40,978 nt of DNA, from the NCBI GenBank assembly GCA_945883815.1, contig CAMCYJ010000024.1:1-40978 (forward strand). Reading direction: 5' to 3'. How positions within the stretch are numbered: position 1 is the first letter of the stretch; each line of letters opens with the position of its first letter. A program made the translations under genes and the position numbers. Of the stretch, positions 10,001 through 18,977 are shown in pieces. A model generated the notes under the pieces. The model was not told where the DNA came from. It did not search any database and saw only the letters and a program-made list of their open reading frames with translations. Origin of the DNA: Akkermansia muciniphila (GTDB taxonomy: Bacteria; Verrucomicrobiota; Verrucomicrobiia; Limisphaerales; UBA9464).

Positions 10001-13000
10001 ATCGAAGCGTGCCAACTGCGGATCGGGATGGAGCGTCCTCATCAGGCGGAACACCGATTCCACGGTGTCGTAGGCTTCCCACTGGCTGTTTCGGGCCTCC
10101 GACAGCGTCAGGCTTTGTCCGCGGACCAGCCCCCGGGCATCCCGGACTTCCGTCGAGCCGCCCGGTGCCTCCAACACACGGCTCAGGCGCTGATCTTGAA
10201 GGGCGAGGGGTTTTTCGGCTCGGACAACCGTCAGCCACGCGGCATCGGTGGCGTCTTCCACATACACCTGGATGAGTGATCCGTCCCCGAGAGCGCTCGC
10301 CGGCAACCGGATCTTGCCAGCGGCATCGGGGATGAGGTTGAAGAAGGCTGGGGACGCCACGGCCAAGAAGTCCCAGTTGGAATCCAGAGAAGGTCGGGTC
10401 GAGGCCATCTCACTCCGCGACAGCATGTCGGCCATTTGAGCCATGCCTGCCATGCTGCCCGCGGAGGCGAGCGGGGCGGCCCCATCGGCGACTGGCAGAG
10501 CTTCCGAGTCGGTGGAGCGCTTGTCCCAGGGGTTGAGCAGCAGGCCGGGCCGGGGCAACCGATTGCCCGGGTACTTCGTGGCGTAGCGGCGATCCAAAAT
10601 GTAGCGGTATTCGTCGCCGATTTCTCGACCCCCGGAATACAAGTTGGGCAAAAAGTCGGGAGTCTTGGATCCGACGCCCCATCGGGTGAAGCCGCCCAGG
10701 CTCGAGAACAGGCTCTTGGTCGGCACAAACTGGTTGGCCATCACGTGGACACGGGTGAACGGGTTCGAGTTTTGCAGCGTGATTTCGGCTCCGCCTTCCG
10801 GAGTGAGGGTGGCCGATGCCAGATGAACCGGCTCCCGCGGACGCAGTTCCAAGGATCGGTTCTTGCCGACCAACCAACCGGCCACCGGCACGCCTTCGCC
10901 GATGCGGAGGGTGATCACCGACTCGTCGGGATCGCGCAGGCGCAGCGAGTAGTCGCCCGCCGTTAGTCCCGCGATCTCCAGCACGTTGCCGGAGGCCCGC
11001 ACCGTCGTGGTTCGATCAGTAACGAAGGTGCCGCCGCGCAGTTCGAGCAGCGACCAGGCGTCGGGCCGTCCTTGCGGGGACCACGGGATGCGCACGGTCT
11101 GGCCGACCCGGGCGTGGAGTTCTCGCGGACGCGTCTGGGCGGAGGTTTCCAAGGGCCACGAGCGCCGGAGGTCCGGGGCCGGGGTCGCCTCCAGTCGGGT
11201 GATGTCTGCAAGCGTCCCCAAATCGATGCGGCCCTGGGCGTCGGTCCGCAGGGAAATCTCGACGGTGTTTTTGAAACCGCGGCGATGGAAGGTCATCGGG
11301 AGGGCATGGTCCGGCACCGGTTCCCCGTTCTTGCCGCGGACTTCCACCCAATAGCGTTCGCCGCTCCGCCGGAGAAAGGCATCCTTGATGTGGGCGGTCC
11401 ATTCGATGCCGTTGATTTCCCAGCTCCGGGAGGCACTCAACTCGCGTTTGTCGCCGCCGGCCACGGGATCCATCCGTCCTTGCAAGGTAGCCGTGACCCG
11501 GCCGAGACGTTCGGGTACCCGGAAGGCGTGGGTCAGCACCCGGGCTGCGGAGAGATTGGTGAGTACGATCTCCGTGCTGGAACTCACGCCATCGAGGGTG
11601 GTGGTGGTCAGCGTGAGTCGGGCGTCGGCAAGCAGTTCCGGAGTGGCCGCCTGATTTCCGATACGCAAGGAAGACCGCATGGCGAGCACCGCTTCGTTTC
11701 CGGCGACACACTGCTCGGGATCCAGGTGGAACTGGGCCTCGAGTTCATAGGTCTCGGCATGGTGTTCGAACTCGGCCAAGGACGCCAACCGCCCGTCGGC
11801 GTCCGACAAGACGATGGGGCGTCGACCTGGGGTGGCCGTGAACGGGATTTGGATGCGGCCGTCCTTGGGATCAGCTTCCCACTTGCGACCGTCCAGCCAG
11901 GCGACGGCGTTGGTGACGACGCGAGCGTTCTCGTCGAGGACTTGGATCAAATCGCCGCCCGGCCCGTTGGATTGCAGCAGCGAAAAACCTCCGCGTCGGA
12001 TGAGGGCCCGGGAGGAACGTCCGCCGCCGATGATCTCGACGATCCAGGCCCCCCGCTTCCCTTGGAGTTCGGGAAAGCGAAACGGCCGAGTGTACCGGAG
12101 GAAGGGCGAAGACTCTCCATCGTGACGTTGCTCGGCGTTGGCCACCCAACCATCGAGAGGGAGGTCGGTGTTCAGGGGGCGTTTTTGCGACTGAAAGTAA
12201 CCAAGGGTGTTGATCTCGAAGAGCCGGACCATCAACTGCGGCGTGTTTTTGAGGGTCACGCTCACTGAGACTTCTTGGTCCAACGGAATGCTCGGCGCAT
12301 TGGTGGCCGGAAATTCGATGTCCACCCGATCCTTGAGCGCCTGATAGGCCGCCGGTGACAGCAAGGAGGTCCAGCGCTCGGTTTCCCCGGCCCCTTGGGT
12401 GATCTTGGCTTCGGCGAAGAGGGGTTTGACCCACGAGTCCCGGAGCCATTCGGTCCACGGTTCCCACTGAGCCTCGCTCGCGGCGAAGTGCAGGAAGAAT
12501 TCACGGACCAGTGGCTCGTCCGTTCCGATAGGAGGGAGTCCGAGACCGGATTCCGGGAAGGTGGCGTTCAAGTTGGCCGCAAAGCGGTCCGCCTGGACCG
12601 ATTCGAGGTATTTCGGGTTCATGTAAGCGGCCGGTCGGGGCAGCTTCAGGTATTCGAGGAAACGGGACCGGTCATGGACACCGCGGGTCCGGTCGAGTTG
12701 CAGGCGGGCATACAGCACGTGGGCCTTGAGGGAATTGAACGCCGCCGGCAGTCCTCGCACATAACTTTCCACGCGCTCCAGCCAGGCTTCCCGCACGGCT
12801 GGATCCGTCTGGGAATGGGAATCGGCCCCGGGTGCCAGTTTGGCAATCCGGGTCATCACAAACGCCGACTGATGGGCCAGCGCAGGGATTTCTTTTTCGA
12901 GCGCATCGAGCTGCGCGGGCAGCAGCGCCCGATGGATGGGCAAGGAACCAAAGCCCCGACTCTCCGGAGTCTTCAATTCAGCAATGATCCGCGGTAGGAG

Positions 13001-13627
13001 GCCGGGGGCGTCCGGTCGTTGGATCCGGTGCAGGATGGCAGCGGGCGGGTAGGGAAGAGCCGCGGCCGGGTCTTGCAGCAGCTGTTCCACCTCGGCATCG
13101 GACAGCGCGCCCAGCTGATTGCCTGTCGCAAGAATGCTGAGGAAGCGTTCCCGCGAGATCATAGAGGGCGTCAGGGCCGAGGGCAGGTCGGGCTTTTGGT
13201 CGGGGAGCTCCTGGACATGGTTGAACTGCAATCCCAGCCGATCGCGCAGGTGTTGGAGGGTTTTTTTGGGATCCGTGCCGTAAGCCAGGAGCGCTTCTCG
13301 GTTCTCGAGCATTTGTCGCTGCTCGGAATTCGGGAAGCGTGTGGCCCATTGGGTGAGCGTCTCGGAAAATTTCTGCTTCTGCCCCGAGGACTGGTAGTGC
13401 AGCGCGTGGAAAAAGTAATAGTCCTCGGTGCCGGGCACGAGTTGTCCCAGGGTGGCCTCGCGATCGGGAGCCAGCGCAAAGGTTTCAATGAAGCCGAGGT
13501 CGGTGTCGGCCCGGACGGTCAGAGACGTGACCAGAGAAGTGGCCAGAGATGTGGCCAGAGATGTGGCCAGAGATGTGGCCAGAATCCAGGCGGGAAGACC
13601 GAAGCGGCTGAGGGATGGGACGTTCAT
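7079..13627 (-). CDS. Giant secreted protein with macroglobulin-like beta domains
   Basis: A 2182-residue protein with a signal peptide (MNVPSLSRFG, then a TSLA-repeat hydrophobic core, cleavage near VRA-D at 40). Residues about 60-430 look helical. From about 440 to 1080 there are repeated beta-sandwich stretches like MG domains of bacterial alpha-2-macroglobulins, including a GKNGEPVPDHALPMTFHRRG segment near 780. About 1250-1500 and 1750-1950 are helical, the latter TPR-like. The end (about 2080-2120) resembles a carboxypeptidase-regulatory-like fold with SKAYVKVYGRLDNGG. I see no CxEQ thioester motif, so a classical protease-trapping role is not supported. Start ATG 13627 was chosen for the signal peptide; longer forms extend into non-coding sequence. 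It is probably periplasmic or surface-located. The MG assignment is tentative. Confidence 0.8.
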   Translation of the reverse strand: MNVPSLSRFGLPAWILATSLATSLATSLATSLVTSLTVRADTDLGFIETFALAPDREATLGQLVPGTEDYYFFHALHYQSSGQKQKFSETLTQWATRFPNSEQRQMLENREALLAYGTDPKKTLQHLRDRLGLQFNHVQELPDQKPDLPSALTPSMISRERFLSILATGNQLGALSDAEVEQLLQDPAAALPYPPAAILHRIQRPDAPGLLPRIIAELKTPESRGFGSLPIHRALLPAQLDALEKEIPALAHQSAFVMTRIAKLAPGADSHSQTDPAVREAWLERVESYVRGLPAAFNSLKAHVLYARLQLDRTRGVHDRSRFLEYLKLPRPAAYMNPKYLESVQADRFAANLNATFPESGLGLPPIGTDEPLVREFFLHFAASEAQWEPWTEWLRDSWVKPLFAEAKITQGAGETERWTSLLSPAAYQALKDRVDIEFPATNAPSIPLDQEVSVSVTLKNTPQLMVRLFEINTLGYFQSQKRPLNTDLPLDGWVANAEQRHDGESSPFLRYTRPFRFPELQGKRGAWIVEIIGGGRSSRALIRRGGFSLLQSNGPGGDLIQVLDENARVVTNAVAWLDGRKWEADPKDGRIQIPFTATPGRRPIVLSDADGRLASLAEFEHHAETYELEAQFHLDPEQCVAGNEAVLAMRSSLRIGNQAATPELLADARLTLTTTTLDGVSSSTEIVLTNLSAARVLTHAFRVPERLGRVTATLQGRMDPVAGGDKRELSASRSWEINGIEWTAHIKDAFLRRSGERYWVEVRGKNGEPVPDHALPMTFHRRGFKNTVEISLRTDAQGRIDLGTLADITRLEATPAPDLRRSWPLETSAQTRPRELHARVGQTVRIPWSPQGRPDAWSLLELRGGTFVTDRTTTVRASGNVLEIAGLTAGDYSLRLRDPDESVITLRIGEGVPVAGWLVGKNRSLELRPREPVHLASATLTPEGGAEITLQNSNPFTRVHVMANQFVPTKSLFSSLGGFTRWGVGSKTPDFLPNLYSGGREIGDEYRYILDRRYATKYPGNRLPRPGLLLNPWDKRSTDSEALPVADGAAPLASAGSMAGMAQMADMLSRSEMASTRPSLDSNWDFLAVASPAFFNLIPDAAGKIRLPASALGDGSLIQVYVEDATDAAWLTVVRAEKPLALQDQRLSRVLEAPGGSTEVRDARGLVRGQSLTLSEARNSQWEAYDTVESVFRLMRTLHPDPQLARFDWLMRWSSLTPDERRSRYSEFACHEVNLFLQRKDPGFFESVIRPHLANKRARTFIDDYLLGADLKAYREPRAYGRLNLVEKTLLASRLDGEAAATARHLQELWELQPIDPLETQRFETALGGRALEASGGVGGGAGRGLKNQASAAPGERMFEKSGIERELMARFGLQASRNEPVLAEARSMMRMAEDAPLDKSARRSLDRKAPALAKMKASQPQGVALGLEVETARSLRARSAASGYYRSPGPAKEWAENQYYRLPLEAQGPDLIPVSGFWRDFAARDPKVPFLSPRILEAHHSLSEILLALAVLDLPLQTTNAPTIRNEGSSRTLTANGPLLIFVREVRPASASSSNATGPELLLSERFFRLDDRYLLEGQERYDKFVNDEFLPGVAYGAQVVISNPGSSPVKADVLTQIPLGSMPLQRGRATHSQPVRLEPYSTLKVEYYFYFPSHPAQPTNYAHAPAILTLDGKALAQAKAQSFQVVRQLSVRDTRSWEYLSQQGSEAEVLAFLSTNNLARLNLERVAWRVAKSPDFFRRLTGFLSDHHVWSEPIARYAVVHNDTGVLREWLRHREDFLSQCGPWLDSPILRIDPIEQRTYEHLEYSPLINARAHPVGSRRRIANTVFREQYLRYLRVLAFQPRLAADDELAVAYYLFLQDRVSEGLSRLARVRPTEVRTRMQYDYLQAWSYLYEEKLSEARKIARGYESYPVPRWRGLFADLTRHLDEAEGKTVATKPAPGTPGGSPSDAQTAAAAAQREASFDLQVENRSVFLTWKGLSSVTVNYYRMDPEFLFSRNPFADRDGDQPSILQPTLSTIVSLPAGKNALELPIPAALAKDHVVVEVLGGGRRKARMHHAHTFRLQMAENEGSLEIRDPSGNRPVSKAYVKVYGRLDNGGIRFVKDGYTDLRGRFDYIGLNESTTPSPEPQVSGLSPGSESSGLDHPNLAPNEGLRIRRLAVLVLSEAYGAAVREVDAPAR
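13521..13580 (-). repeat. In-frame 12-bp tandem repeat in a signal peptide
   Basis: Five 12-bp units, read on the plus strand as AGAGA(C/A/T)GTG(A/G)CC, of which the last three are identical. On the minus strand they encode the repeating residues LATS in the hydrophobic core of the signal peptide of the giant protein. Loss or gain of a unit keeps the frame and changes the core by four residues. Confidence 0.9.
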
Positions 13628-14022
13628 GGCAGGTACCGGGCTGGTGTCAATTGGAAGCCGAGAGAGGCTCCTCTCCTGACAACGCACGGAATCAATAAAG
13701 CTTAGATCGCCAGCGAGGGCGAGGGGGAGTCGTGGTTCGGTTGGGTGTCTCGAAGCGTTGGCTGAACTTCGAAGAGGATGGCCCATCTGCTGAAGATCCG
13801 CGGTACCCATGCCTTGACAGGGCCCGCGTTTTGTCCGCAATAGGCCTGCATCATGAAGTCCGGCACCCGAGTTCCATCCGCCGTCGCAGTCGCCTGCGCC
13901 ACGGCTGCCGTGCTTGCCCGCCCGGGCCGCCGCTAAACGCCCAACCTGGCGAACCTGCGGCGGATCCGGGAAATTCCTCTTCCCGAAGGTCCCCGAGTTC
14001 GCGTACCTCCCCAGAGACGTCC
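13628..14022. other. Divergent intergenic region, 395 bp
   Basis: It lies between the giant protein (minus) and the aminotransferase (plus). The plus-strand frame is open upstream of 14023, but its translation is Arg/Pro/Ser-rich and unlike the enzyme, so I treat it as leader sequence. A 66-codon minus-strand frame (13702-13902) is not convincing. No clear operator or hairpin was found. Confidence 0.5.
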
Positions 14023-15195
14023 ATGTCCTCCGTTCATCGCAACTTCATCGCCCACCACGTCGCGGGGATTCCGCGCTCCGGCATCCGCGACTTCTTCGAA
14101 CTCGTCCAGAACACCACGGGCGTGATTTCGCTGGGGGTCGGAGAGCCGGATTTCGCTACCCCGTGGCATATCCGCGAGGCGGCGATTTACGCCCTGGAAC
14201 GCGGTCGCACCCAATACACTTCCAACCTGGGTTTGCTGAAATTGCGCGAGTGCATCTCCGGCTATGTCGAGCAGCACTTTGGGGTCCGCTATGATCCGAA
14301 GACCGAGGTGCTGGTGGCGGTGGGTGTCAGCGAGGCTCTGGACTTGGCTCTGCGCGCGGTGCTCAACCCGGGCGATGAGGTCATTTACCACGAGCCCTGC
14401 TATGTCAGCTACGCGCCCAGCGTGGTGTTGGCTCATGCGGTGCCGGTGCCGGTGGCTTGCCGGGCTGAAAATGGATTCGCGGTGACGGCCCAGGCCATCG
14501 AGGCGGTGGTCACGCCGAAGTCCAAGGTGCTGATGCTGTCGTTCCCGACCAATCCGACCGGGGGCACCATGACCCGGCAGCAGCTGCTGGAGATTGCTGA
14601 GGTCGCCAAGCGCCACGACTTGCTGGTGCTCACCGACGAGATTTACTCCGAGCTGACCTTCGAGGGAGAGCACGTTTCCATCGCCTCGCTGCCGGGCATG
14701 GCCGAGCGGACAATTTTCCTTCACGGCTTCTCCAAGGCTTATGCCATGACCGGCTTCCGCATTGGCTATGCCTGCGGTCCGGCGCCGCTCATCGACGCCA
14801 TGATGAAGGTGCACCAGTACGCCATCATGTGCGCCAGCATCATCGCTCAGGAGGCCGCCATCGAGGCGCTCACTCACGGGGCCGCCGCCACGGCCGAGAT
14901 GCGCGACCAGTACCAGTTGCGCCGGAACTTCATCGTGAAGGCCCTCAACGACATGGGCCTCAAGTGCCACCTGCCGCGGGGTTCCTTCTACGCCTTCCCC
15001 GACATCACCAGCACCGGTCTGTCGTCCAAGGAGTTTGCCGTGCGCCTGTTGAATGAGGAGAAGGTGGCCTGCGTGCCCGGTGGAGCCTTCGGGCCGAGCG
15101 GCGAGGGCTTTGTCCGCTGCTGTTTTGCTACGGCCTTCGACCAAATCCAGGTGGCCATGGGCAAGACAGCCCAATTTGTCGGCCGGCTCAAGTGA
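14023..15195 (+). CDS. PLP-dependent aminotransferase, class I/II
   Basis: A 390-residue fold-type I aminotransferase. The Schiff-base lysine is K238 in HGFSKAYAMTGFRIGY; PTNPTG (175-180) carries the cofactor-contacting Asn, D205 in TDEIY binds the pyridine nitrogen, and an Arg in FVRCCFATA near the C terminus should bind the substrate carboxylate. It resembles the aspartate/aromatic (PatA-like, class I-gamma) group. The amino donor cannot be fixed from sequence. ATG 14023 matches the usual N terminus of the family. It is followed 60 bp later by mqnA in the same direction, possibly on one transcript. Confidence 0.93.
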   Translation: MSSVHRNFIAHHVAGIPRSGIRDFFELVQNTTGVISLGVGEPDFATPWHIREAAIYALERGRTQYTSNLGLLKLRECISGYVEQHFGVRYDPKTEVLVAVGVSEALDLALRAVLNPGDEVIYHEPCYVSYAPSVVLAHAVPVPVACRAENGFAVTAQAIEAVVTPKSKVLMLSFPTNPTGGTMTRQQLLEIAEVAKRHDLLVLTDEIYSELTFEGEHVSIASLPGMAERTIFLHGFSKAYAMTGFRIGYACGPAPLIDAMMKVHQYAIMCASIIAQEAAIEALTHGAAATAEMRDQYQLRRNFIVKALNDMGLKCHLPRGSFYAFPDITSTGLSSKEFAVRLLNEEKVACVPGGAFGPSGEGFVRCCFATAFDQIQVAMGKTAQFVGRLK

Positions 15196-15255
15196 GCCTG
15201 ACCAATCCCGGGCGGTCGTTGGTTGCAGTCCTCCGAAAAGCCGCTCTCTTGAGGT

Positions 15256-16026
15256 GTGATTCCTGACACGGCACGCATCGGGTCGGTCCCTTACCTGAAT
15301 GCGGTTCCCCTGACCTGCGGACTCGAGGGGCGGTGTTCGTTCCTGCCACCGTCGACGTTGGCAGTGGAATTGCGTTCCGGTCGTCTGGATGCCGCCTTGC
15401 TCAGTGTCACCGAAGCCTTATTTGCTCCGGGGTACCCCATCGTGGACGGGGTGGCCATCGCCTCCGATGGCCCGGTTTTCAGTGTTTTCCTCGCCCATCA
15501 AGATCCCCTCGACGAACGCCTGACCGAGGTGCATCTCGACCCGGCTTCCTGCACCAGCGTGAATTTGTTGCACGTGCTCTTGGCAGCCCGCGGCCTATCG
15601 CCGCGGTTCAGCCCGTTGGCGGATTATGACCGGGAGCGAATGCCCCGCAATGTGCTGCTCATCGGGGATCCGGCCATCCGGTTTTCTCTCGGTCCCCACC
15701 CCCATCAAATTTGGGATCTGGGCGCCGCGTGGCAGGAATGGACCGGCCTGCCCTTTGTTTATGCCGTGTGGGCCGTCCGAGAAGCCGCGGCGACCCCGGC
15801 ACTGGCCAACGGTCTTCGAGCCGCCCGGGAGCAGGGTGTCAACGCCATGGCGCACTGGGTGGAGCATCGCCCGGAATTCACTCGCGAATTCCGCCAAGCC
15901 TACTTGGGTGGCCACATCCGCTATGGTTTGGGCGACCGCGAGAAGGCCGGCCTCGAACGTTTCCGCCAAGCCCTCGACACCCACCTCCAGCCTCGTCGCC
16001 CCACGGTGGTCCCCCGCTACTTTTGA
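15256..16026 (+). CDS. mqnA: Chorismate dehydratase MqnA (futalosine menaquinone pathway)
   Basis: A 256-residue member of the MqnA/MqnD periplasmic-binding-like fold. The N-terminal RIGSVPYLNAVPLTCGLE is the family signature for MqnA, which converts chorismate to 3-enolpyruvylbenzoate, the first step of the futalosine route to menaquinone. Other conserved parts are the RLDAALLSVTEAL segment and LLIGDPAIRF. The start is a GTG at 15256, with GAGG only one base upstream, so spacing is poor. No other mqn gene is in the window. MqnD is the main alternative, but the N-terminal SVPYLNAVPL pattern fits MqnA better. Confidence 0.88.
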   Translation: MIPDTARIGSVPYLNAVPLTCGLEGRCSFLPPSTLAVELRSGRLDAALLSVTEALFAPGYPIVDGVAIASDGPVFSVFLAHQDPLDERLTEVHLDPASCTSVNLLHVLLAARGLSPRFSPLADYDRERMPRNVLLIGDPAIRFSLGPHPHQIWDLGAAWQEWTGLPFVYAVWAVREAAATPALANGLRAAREQGVNAMAHWVEHRPEFTREFRQAYLGGHIRYGLGDREKAGLERFRQALDTHLQPRRPTVVPRYF

Positions 16027-16068
16027 TGGGTTTTGCGCCGAAGCTTTCCCGCGAACGGTCCGTTCCCG

Positions 16069-16992
16069 TCAGTGGCGCCACGTCAGCCCGAGGAAGGGCA
16101 TGTAGTCCGGAGCCGATCGGGTGACCCCGAAGTAGCAGCCGAAATCGAGTTGAAGCCCGGGGCGCGCCTCCCAAGTGAAGCCCAGATCGATCTGACCCTG
16201 CCAGCCCAGTCCGGATTCGGGCGCGATGCGCGATGCGAATTCGATGAAGCCGGCCCACTGTTCGGTGATGTCGCGGCCGAGGGTCGCGGTGTTGCCCCAT
16301 TCGAAGCCATGGCCCGCCGGATCGTAATGCACCCAGTCCATTTGCGTTTGGCCGCCGAGGGACCAGCCCGGGGCCAGTTCCACAGCCACCGGCACGATGA
16401 GTCCGCCCTCGGCATGTCCGTTGCGGACATGGGAGGCCGATAGCGGCCACTTCAGGTACGGCATGAGGGCCAGGGCGGTGGGTCCGCCGTCATTCCCCCA
16501 GAGGTTGACCTTGAGACGCGTTTGAACGTCGCCCGCTCCGGACCGCTGCTCAAGGCGTCCAGTGGCCTCCGATCGTTTCCAGGAAATCACCTGACCATCG
16601 TAGACCCACTGCAGGTCGGTTCGGGGTGTCAGTCCTACCTTGGCATTGACCCCTCCGAGCACCAGTTCCCGACCGGAGCGGTCGCCGTCGGCAGAGACCG
16701 TTCCAAACGTCGCCTTGGCCACCTCGAACTCGAACTGGACATGCCCGGCATCGACCGAATAGGCGCTTTCCGTCTGGTCGGGCCGATCGGTGCTCAGGGG
16801 TCTCATGGCCTGCCGCGGCACCGGATCGAAGAGGTGGTATCGCTCCGTGCTGGAGGGTGCCGAGGCCAGGACCTTGTTAGGTAATGCCAACCCCAGGGCC
16901 AGACCCAGTCCCAAGAGTCGGGGTGCCACCTGCACCATTCTTCCGGGATGGGTCACTGCGGCCCGCGATCTGATCGGCTGAGCCTGTTTCAT
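16069..16992 (-). CDS. Outer-membrane transporter-like beta-barrel (PF13557-type)
   Basis: A 307-residue protein with an N-terminal signal (hydrophobic LLGLGLALGLALP, cleavage near LAS-A), the signature RPLSTDRPDQTESAYSVDAGHVQFE, and alternating amphipathic strands ending in an aromatic C terminus (MPFLGLTWRH), as expected of an outer-membrane barrel. This family was named after a phenol-degradation locus and is called putative transporter; substrate specificity is unproven. ATG 16992 places the signal peptide at the start. It is the last gene of the minus-strand cluster and has its own promoter-like sequence (17032-17060), 223 bp after the COG0523 gene. A role in metal entry is inferred only from that neighbourhood. 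Confidence 0.8.
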   Translation of the reverse strand: MKQAQPIRSRAAVTHPGRMVQVAPRLLGLGLALGLALPNKVLASAPSSTERYHLFDPVPRQAMRPLSTDRPDQTESAYSVDAGHVQFEFEVAKATFGTVSADGDRSGRELVLGGVNAKVGLTPRTDLQWVYDGQVISWKRSEATGRLEQRSGAGDVQTRLKVNLWGNDGGPTALALMPYLKWPLSASHVRNGHAEGGLIVPVAVELAPGWSLGGQTQMDWVHYDPAGHGFEWGNTATLGRDITEQWAGFIEFASRIAPESGLGWQGQIDLGFTWEARPGLQLDFGCYFGVTRSAPDYMPFLGLTWRH

Positions 16993-17031
16993 CGATGAGT
17001 GATGCCGCAGGGCTCTGCGCAAGGCAACAAC

Positions 17032-17060
17032 ATTGTATTAACCCTAAAACAAAATTCCAA
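17032..17060 (-). promoter_or_regulatory. Sigma-70-like promoter for the barrel gene
   Basis: On the minus strand TTGGAA (17060-17055), a 17-bp spacer and TACAAT (17037-17032) lie 40-68 bp upstream of the ATG at 16992. The -10 matches consensus at five of six positions. The 15 bp at 17037-17023 are weakly similar (about 9 of 15) to the operators at 21603 and 19881; this is not enough to call a site. Confidence 0.5.
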
Positions 17061-17215
17061 AAATGAGACGGAACGGCTGTGCCGAGAAGGGTTGCACCAC
17101 CAAAAGTGATAAAGAATCTGCCGGCACAGGGCTGCGGAGCACCTATCCGATACCTGGGGTCGCCCGTGCTCAAGAGACACGGGGGAAGTTTCGGATGGGT
17201 GCTTGGCCGTGTTCC

Positions 17216-18574
17216 TCAGCGTGCGTGGCAGCTGCGGAAGCCGGTCACCAGTGCCTCCCGGTCGAGGTTGCGCCCGATGAAGACCAGTCGGTTGAAGCGG
17301 GCCTCGCCGGGTCGCCACGCCCGGTCTGCGTTCGATTCGAGGAGCATGTGCACCCCTTGGAAGACCACCCGCTTGGAGGAGCCTCGGAAATTCAGGATGC
17401 CCTTGCAGCGGAAGAGGTCCTCTCCCCGGGTCTGCAGCAGCTCGCCCAGCCAGGCGTTGAGGCGCTTGGGATCCAGTTCGGCCGCGTCCTCGATGCCGAC
17501 GCTCGACACCGACGCGTCGTGCTCGTGGCCTGGTCCGCCAAACTCCTGCGAGGCGGCGGGCTCCAGCAGCCCATCGCCGAAGCCGCCAAGGGTCGCGGCG
17601 AACTCTTCGGGCCGGTGTTGGGTGTAGAGCAGGAGGTCCATCGGCTCGTCTACGCGCACTAAGAACCGGGAAGGGCCGGATTCTCTCAACACCAGCCGGT
17701 ACCGGTGGGGGCCGGGCACGACGCTCTCGCCAGGTTGCAACGTCACGGGCGGCAGGGCGAAGCGCTTGAGGGCCTCAAGCCGGGACCCGTGCAGCGCGTC
17801 TGGACCGGCTGTCCCAGGGCCCGCCGCGAGGGCCACCAGATCCATCGTGGCGTCCGGCCCGGGTTGCAGCACGAGCTCTCCGATCCCCGCCGGCAGCCGG
17901 TAAATCCCGGCCCACTCAAAGGGCAGCTCTTCGACCAGGAAGTCGGCGTCCTGCGCCAGCTTCGCCGCGAGGTCGAAGGCTTGGATCCGGAGGATGTGCT
18001 CCAGCGGCAGCGCCGCGCGCTCCGTGCGGTGGATGCGTGCGGCGGCGTTCATCGCGTGCAGGCGGCGCTCGAGCACCTCGACGCTCCCGCCCGCGCAAAG
18101 GTCGGTCTTGTTGAGCAGGATGACATCGGCGAAGGCCACCTGTTTCCGGCACTCCTCCGAGGTGTCCAGATGCTGATCCACGTGGTAGGCGTCAACCAGG
18201 GTCACGATGCCGTCGAGGCGGAAGGCTTCCTTCACTTCGTCGTCGACGATGAAGGTCTGGGCCACGGGTCCGGGGTCCGCCAGCCCGGTGGTCTCGACCA
18301 GGATATAGTCGAAGCGGTCCCGTCGCTTGAGCAATTGCCCGAGGATGCGGATGAGGTCGCCTCGGACGGTGCAGCAGATGCAGCCGTTGTTCATCTCGAA
18401 GACCTCCTCGTCGGCGTTGATGACCAGCTCGTTGTCCACGCCGACTTCGCCGAATTCATTCTCGATGACCGCGATGCGGCAACCGTGGTTCTCGGAGAGG
18501 ATGCGATTGAGCAAGGTCGTCTTGCCGGATCCGAGAAAGCCGGTGAGGACGGTGACAGGAATGCGGGAGTCCAT
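17216..18574 (-). CDS. COG0523 (CobW/ZNG-type) metallochaperone GTPase with inserted domain
   Basis: A 452-residue G3E-family P-loop GTPase. Walker A is GFLGSGKT (12-19), the metal-binding CxCC is NGCICC (63-68), [11 protein letters not shown] (93-103) contains the G3-like segment, and NKTD (155-158) is the guanine motif. The CobW C-terminal domain follows at about 365-450 ([13 protein letters not shown], then [11 protein letters not shown]). Between them, about residues 215-345, is a beta-rich insertion not present in small members such as YjiA, beginning [20 protein letters not shown] and ending [13 protein letters not shown]; a short GHEHD stretch follows it. COG0523 proteins deliver zinc or other metals to client proteins, and many are Zur-controlled. 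ATG 18574 is the family start. The upstream gene ends 68 bp away in the same direction. Metal identity is inferred, zinc being likeliest. Confidence 0.92.
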   Translation of the reverse strand: MDSRIPVTVLTGFLGSGKTTLLNRILSENHGCRIAVIENEFGEVGVDNELVINADEEVFEMNNGCICCTVRGDLIRILGQLLKRRDRFDYILVETTGLADPGPVAQTFIVDDEVKEAFRLDGIVTLVDAYHVDQHLDTSEECRKQVAFADVILLNKTDLCAGGSVEVLERRLHAMNAAARIHRTERAALPLEHILRIQAFDLAAKLAQDADFLVEELPFEWAGIYRLPAGIGELVLQPGPDATMDLVALAAGPGTAGPDALHGSRLEALKRFALPPVTLQPGESVVPGPHRYRLVLRESGPSRFLVRVDEPMDLLLYTQHRPEEFAATLGGFGDGLLEPAASQEFGGPGHEHDASVSSVGIEDAAELDPKRLNAWLGELLQTRGEDLFRCKGILNFRGSSKRVVFQGVHMLLESNADRAWRPGEARFNRLVFIGRNLDREALVTGFRSCHAR

Positions 18575-18642
18575 GGAGGGATAGGATTTGAGGTGAGGTA
18601 GGAAAAGAGTCCGGGTCAGGCCGGTGGCGGGGATCAGGAATT

Positions 18643-18933
18643 TTAGCGTAGAAGCAACGCGATGTCGGACCGCCGGACCCGGCATAGCTTTTTGGCGATC
18701 TTCAGGGTCCGCCAGGAGCCGCCGGGCTTGGGAATTCCGATGACCGTCTCGATATCCGGGCAACCGGGCTCTGAGCAGCGCATTTCGGTCACCGAAACAA
18801 CTTCTCCTGCGTCGAGGCTGAGGAGGTCCCGGGTCCATCGCTTGATGCGCCGGGCGCAATCGGCATTCGGCCCAGTGCGGGTGCGGATGGATTTGCCGGA
18901 TGGACCTGGGCTCATCGGGATGAGCGGCATCAT
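18643..18933 (-). CDS. Small conserved Cys protein next to COG0523 gene
   Basis: A 96-residue soluble protein. Its core, [20 protein letters not shown] (46-65) followed by [10 protein letters not shown], is a pattern I recall from short uncharacterised proteins encoded beside cobW/COG0523 genes in other bacteria. The two cysteines, C53 and C58, flank the EPG turn and could bind metal. ATG 18933 is taken; an internal ATG at 18915 is also possible. It reads into the GTPase gene with a 68-bp gap and follows the MerC-like gene by 44 bp. Function unknown; a client or partner of the GTPase is a reasonable guess. Confidence 0.78.
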   Translation of the reverse strand: MMPLIPMSPGPSGKSIRTRTGPNADCARRIKRWTRDLLSLDAGEVVSVTEMRCSEPGCPDIETVIGIPKPGGSWRTLKIAKKLCRVRRSDIALLLR

Positions 18934-18977
18934 CCGCAGGGAAGGCTTCACGGCATCCGGGTTTGGGGCGGGATTTT

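Noticed and set aside
13702..13902. 66-codon minus-strand frame upstream of the giant gene
   Set aside because: No recognisable family, no ribosome-binding site; it overlaps a plausible leader region on both strands.
17023..17037. Third operator-like sequence at the barrel gene promoter
   Set aside because: Only about 9 of 15 positions match and the dyad is poor; left as a possibility in the promoter entry.
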